NCBI GenBank assembly: GCA_003024985.2
Contig: PXIH01S0009029.1
Reading direction: 5' to 3' (one strand)
DNA: 10,112 nt
Source: Euperipatoides rowelli
Taxonomy: Eukaryota; Onychophora; Udeonychophora; Euonychophora; Peripatopsidae
Every line of letters begins with the position of its first letter. Position 1 is the stretch's first letter. The notes beneath the pieces were generated by a model. The model saw only the letters and a list, made by a program, of their open reading frames with translations. It searched no databases and had not been told where the DNA came from. Positions 8,533 through 10,112 of the stretch are shown piece after piece. The position numbers and the translations under genes were made by a program.

Positions 8533-8897
8533 CAGAGGTGTCAACTACTTTTTACATATCTACATTGCCAGTGAAAATCCATTCGTGATTTACTCTTTAA
8601 AAAATTCCGTTGGAACCGGGGGGGATAGAGGGTGAACAAAAAATTTGTAGGGAGTCATTTTCATGGTCGATTCATCTAGTTGGAAAGGGGGAGGGGTGTA
8701 AATTCTAAAATAAAAAAAAGTTTAAGTGTCTGAAATAATTAATTATGGACAAATATTGTAATTTTGAATTTCATTGNTTTTTTTTTTCCATTTTTATACT
8801 TTGGGACCTAAAAGAAAATATATTGTATATTATTGGCAGTCTACCAAAAAGGTTCCGGCGGTCGACCGGTAGATTAAAATTGACGTTGACACCTCTC
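8533..8897. mobile_element. Non-autonomous hAT-like DNA transposon (MITE)
   Basis: Perfect 12-bp terminal inverted repeats, AGAGGTGTCAAC (8534-8545) and GTTGACACCTCT (8885-8896), bound about 365 bp. With the adjacent C the left end reads CAGAGGTGTCAAC, which resembles the CAG(R)GGTGTCAA-type ends known for many animal hAT elements. The subterminal GGTCGACCGGTAGATT (near the right end) also recalls hAT elements, from memory only. The interior has no transposase frame and shows G-rich patches (around 8617-8635 and 8682-8698) unlike its surroundings. The outermost right base is C where G would complete the repeat. The expected 8-bp target duplication is not clear: the flanks TTATAAAC and GTATACTG agree at only four positions. 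So this is an old, or imperfectly bounded, copy needing a transposase from elsewhere. Confidence 0.75.
8777..8777. other. Ambiguous base (N)
   Basis: There is one undetermined base immediately before a T-run, inside the hAT-like element. It is probably a sequencing uncertainty. Confidence 0.95.
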
Positions 8898-8960
8898 GTA
8901 TACTGTATGTAGTATACAGTTAAAACTGCATTTGTGTACTACGTGTATATAGGCTAGGGA

Positions 8961-9941
8961 TCCCATAAATTTAAAATTATAAAAAGGGACAATCTTTGTC
9001 ATTCATTATGTTGGTTTTTTTTTTAAAAAAAAAAATTATGACCAAGAATGATTAAATGTACATCGTCTCTTTGGCGTTTTGCTTCCAATTATTAAAAATA
9101 ATAACTTATTTGATAACTGACGACTCTTAAGCTCATTATGTCAGTGCAGTTTGCTAGTGAAAAACACACTATACAGTAATATTGCTGCCTGTAAAACTAG
9201 GCACTCCTCAGTTGTCAAGATCTAGAGAATATAAATTTTTAAATATTCTAAATACTGAATAAGTAAGTACTCACGGAAAATATTTATTAATAATAGACTA
9301 ATTAATAGAAGTGCATTTCCCTCCAGTTCTAATAATGAAGCAAGTACTCAATAGCAGATAAACAATGTCTCCTCATCTTCTGGTTTTAATTAATCTAAAC
9401 TCCATGAAAAACAAAACTGAATTTTTTCACACCAATTCAGTCATAATCCTGGCTCACTAAGTTAAACAATAGCGAACTTGAAATGAATGGCTATAATTTT
9501 GTGAGAAGAGACAGATTTAAAAAAAAAAGGTGATTGCTTGTTGTTTTTACTATAGACGTGACACTGAGGTCTCTATTGATATTATTTTTAAAAATAAAAT
9601 TATTTTGAGAAACGATAGACCCAATAATTATTAATATTAACTTTAATATTTAACAAAGTTTGAATTTCCCGAGAATTGTTAATTTTGCAGAAATCTACAA
9701 ATTCTCGTTGAATAATAATCGATTGCCCTTTTATAGTCAATTGAATGCAATGAGCCAATGACTGGACGTCCTCAACTAATGTTCCTGTGCAATGCGCATT
9801 ATAATAACCCTGTAATTACACCTCTGAGAGAACTGTATTTCCAGCTTGTTATATGTATACTACATCTAAATCATTATTGTTACAATAAAGATTGCTATTA
9901 GCCTATAATATTTGTAATAACATTTCTAACTAATAACGACA
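8961..9941. other. Non-coding stretch, no gene seen
   Basis: No gene is supported on either strand. A T10-A11 block sits at 9015-9035. The part from about 9720 to 9850 is slightly richer in G+C and contains CCAAT (9765-9769), but with no TATA box, transcription start or exon in a sensible position I do not call a promoter. Confidence 0.5.
9015..9035. repeat. T10-A11 homopolymer palindrome
   Basis: Ten T residues run directly into eleven A residues. The block is self-complementary and prone to slippage. It could be the fused tails of two oppositely oriented retroposons, but no element body is recognised on either side. Confidence 0.7.
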
Positions 9942-10006
9942 GTATATTATTCCTGTCTGTTATAAATAAATAATAATCCTGAATAGATGGTATATTATTC
10001 CTGTCT
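9942..10006. repeat. 17-bp direct repeat, 48 bp apart
   Basis: GTATATTATTCCTGTCT occurs identically at 9942-9958 and 9990-10006. The copies bracket a 31-bp segment and lie just upstream of the reverse-transcriptase match. They could come from a local duplication, a slipped replication event, or a target-site duplication left around a small insertion. Confidence 0.8.
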
Positions 10007-10014
10007 ATCCAAAG

Positions 10015-10112
10015 ATGAATATGACGACAGCACCAGATAACATACCAAACTTCATATTTAGAGAATTCAGTGTTGAACTCTTGGAACCCGTCACTGATTT
10101 GATCAACAGATC
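10015..10112 (+). pseudogene. Non-LTR (LINE) retrotransposon reverse transcriptase fragment, cut by window edge
   Basis: The frame beginning ATG at 10015 reads MNMTTAPDNIPNFIFREFS, followed by VELLEPVTDLINR up to the last bases. This matches the start of the reverse-transcriptase domain of CR1/Jockey/L2-type non-LTR retrotransposons, where a K-x-x-GPDxIP-N/P-x-x-L/I-K/R-E motif is followed by EL-x-P-V/L-T-x-x-F/I-N. The usual Gly before Pro-Asp is Ala here. The frame is open back to a stop at 9967-9969, but residues before about 10015 do not resemble the family. A better-looking match lies in another frame just before 10014, suggesting a one-base frameshift there. The rest of the domain, including the catalytic FADD-type motif, would lie beyond 10112. 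Such enzymes copy element RNA into chromosomes by target-primed reverse transcription. The clade cannot be fixed from 30 residues. Confidence 0.75.

Larger units (their letters stand above)
8290..8960. repeat. TATA/TACTGTA-rich low-complexity tract, split by an insertion
   Basis: From about 8290 to 8530 the sequence is a degenerate mixture of TATATAC, ACTGTA, TACAGTA, GTATAC and TAGGCTA-like words, with no regular period. The same style resumes at 8898 (GTATACTGTATG, then TAGGCTA at 8950-8956) after the hAT-like element at 8533-8897. The element therefore appears to have inserted into a pre-existing tract. No coding potential is seen. Confidence 0.6.

Noticed and set aside
9015-9035. T10-A11 block as a retroposon tail
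   Set aside because: No element body, internal promoter or target duplication could be found on either side, so it is listed only as a homopolymer block.
9755-9780. CCAAT box suggesting a promoter
   Set aside because: The pentamer is common and there is no TATA box, initiator or downstream exon in either direction.
1-10112. CRISPR array, riboswitch, phage or bacterial operon
   Set aside because: No regularly spaced repeats, no bacterial gene organisation, and retroposon hallmarks show the DNA is from a eukaryotic nucleus.

Overview
The window is strongly AT-rich (A+T is clearly above 70% by eye) and has no prokaryotic features: no long reading frames, no ribosome-binding-site/start pairs, no operon layout. 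Long poly-A/T tracts, TATA-rich stretches, a tRNA-derived SINE with a perfect target-site duplication, a hAT-like terminal-inverted-repeat element and a LINE-type reverse transcriptase fragment all point to nuclear DNA of an animal, most likely an invertebrate with an AT-rich, repeat-laden genome. The species cannot be named from this sequence. Two single N bases (838 and 8777), near or next to T-runs, suggest draft sequence.

Layout. 1-2807 is AT-rich non-coding DNA with scattered short motifs and weak hairpins. 2808-2843 is a perfect 17-bp-arm palindrome. About 40 bp further on, 2885-3149 is the best-supported mobile element: a minus-strand SINE of about 239 bp with a tRNA-like head, an 18-nt A tail and 13-bp direct repeats on both sides. 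4326-4403 is a second, separate minus-strand tRNA-like unit, decayed and without an acceptor stem. 4404-8149 is mostly featureless apart from hairpins at 5869-5908 and 6165-6202. 8150-8262 (minus) is a possible 3'-terminal exon with a splice acceptor, a nearby stop and AATAAA. 8290-8960 is a TATA/TACTGTA-rich tract interrupted by a non-autonomous hAT-like element (about 8533-8897). 8961-9941 is non-coding. The right edge (about 10015-10112, +) enters the reverse-transcriptase domain of a non-LTR retrotransposon that continues outside the window.

No complete protein-coding gene is supported. The longer reading frames are low-complexity products rich in Phe, Ile, Leu, Tyr, Asn and Lys that match nothing I recognise. 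The window reads best as intergenic or long-intron DNA shaped by retroposons and DNA transposons. The most unexpected signal is genome-style rather than gene-level: two heptamers, TACTGTA/TACAGTA (20 copies) and TAGGCTA/TAGCCTA (11 copies), occur far more often than base composition predicts and are sometimes fused to each other. I found no convincing evidence of an undescribed multi-gene system.
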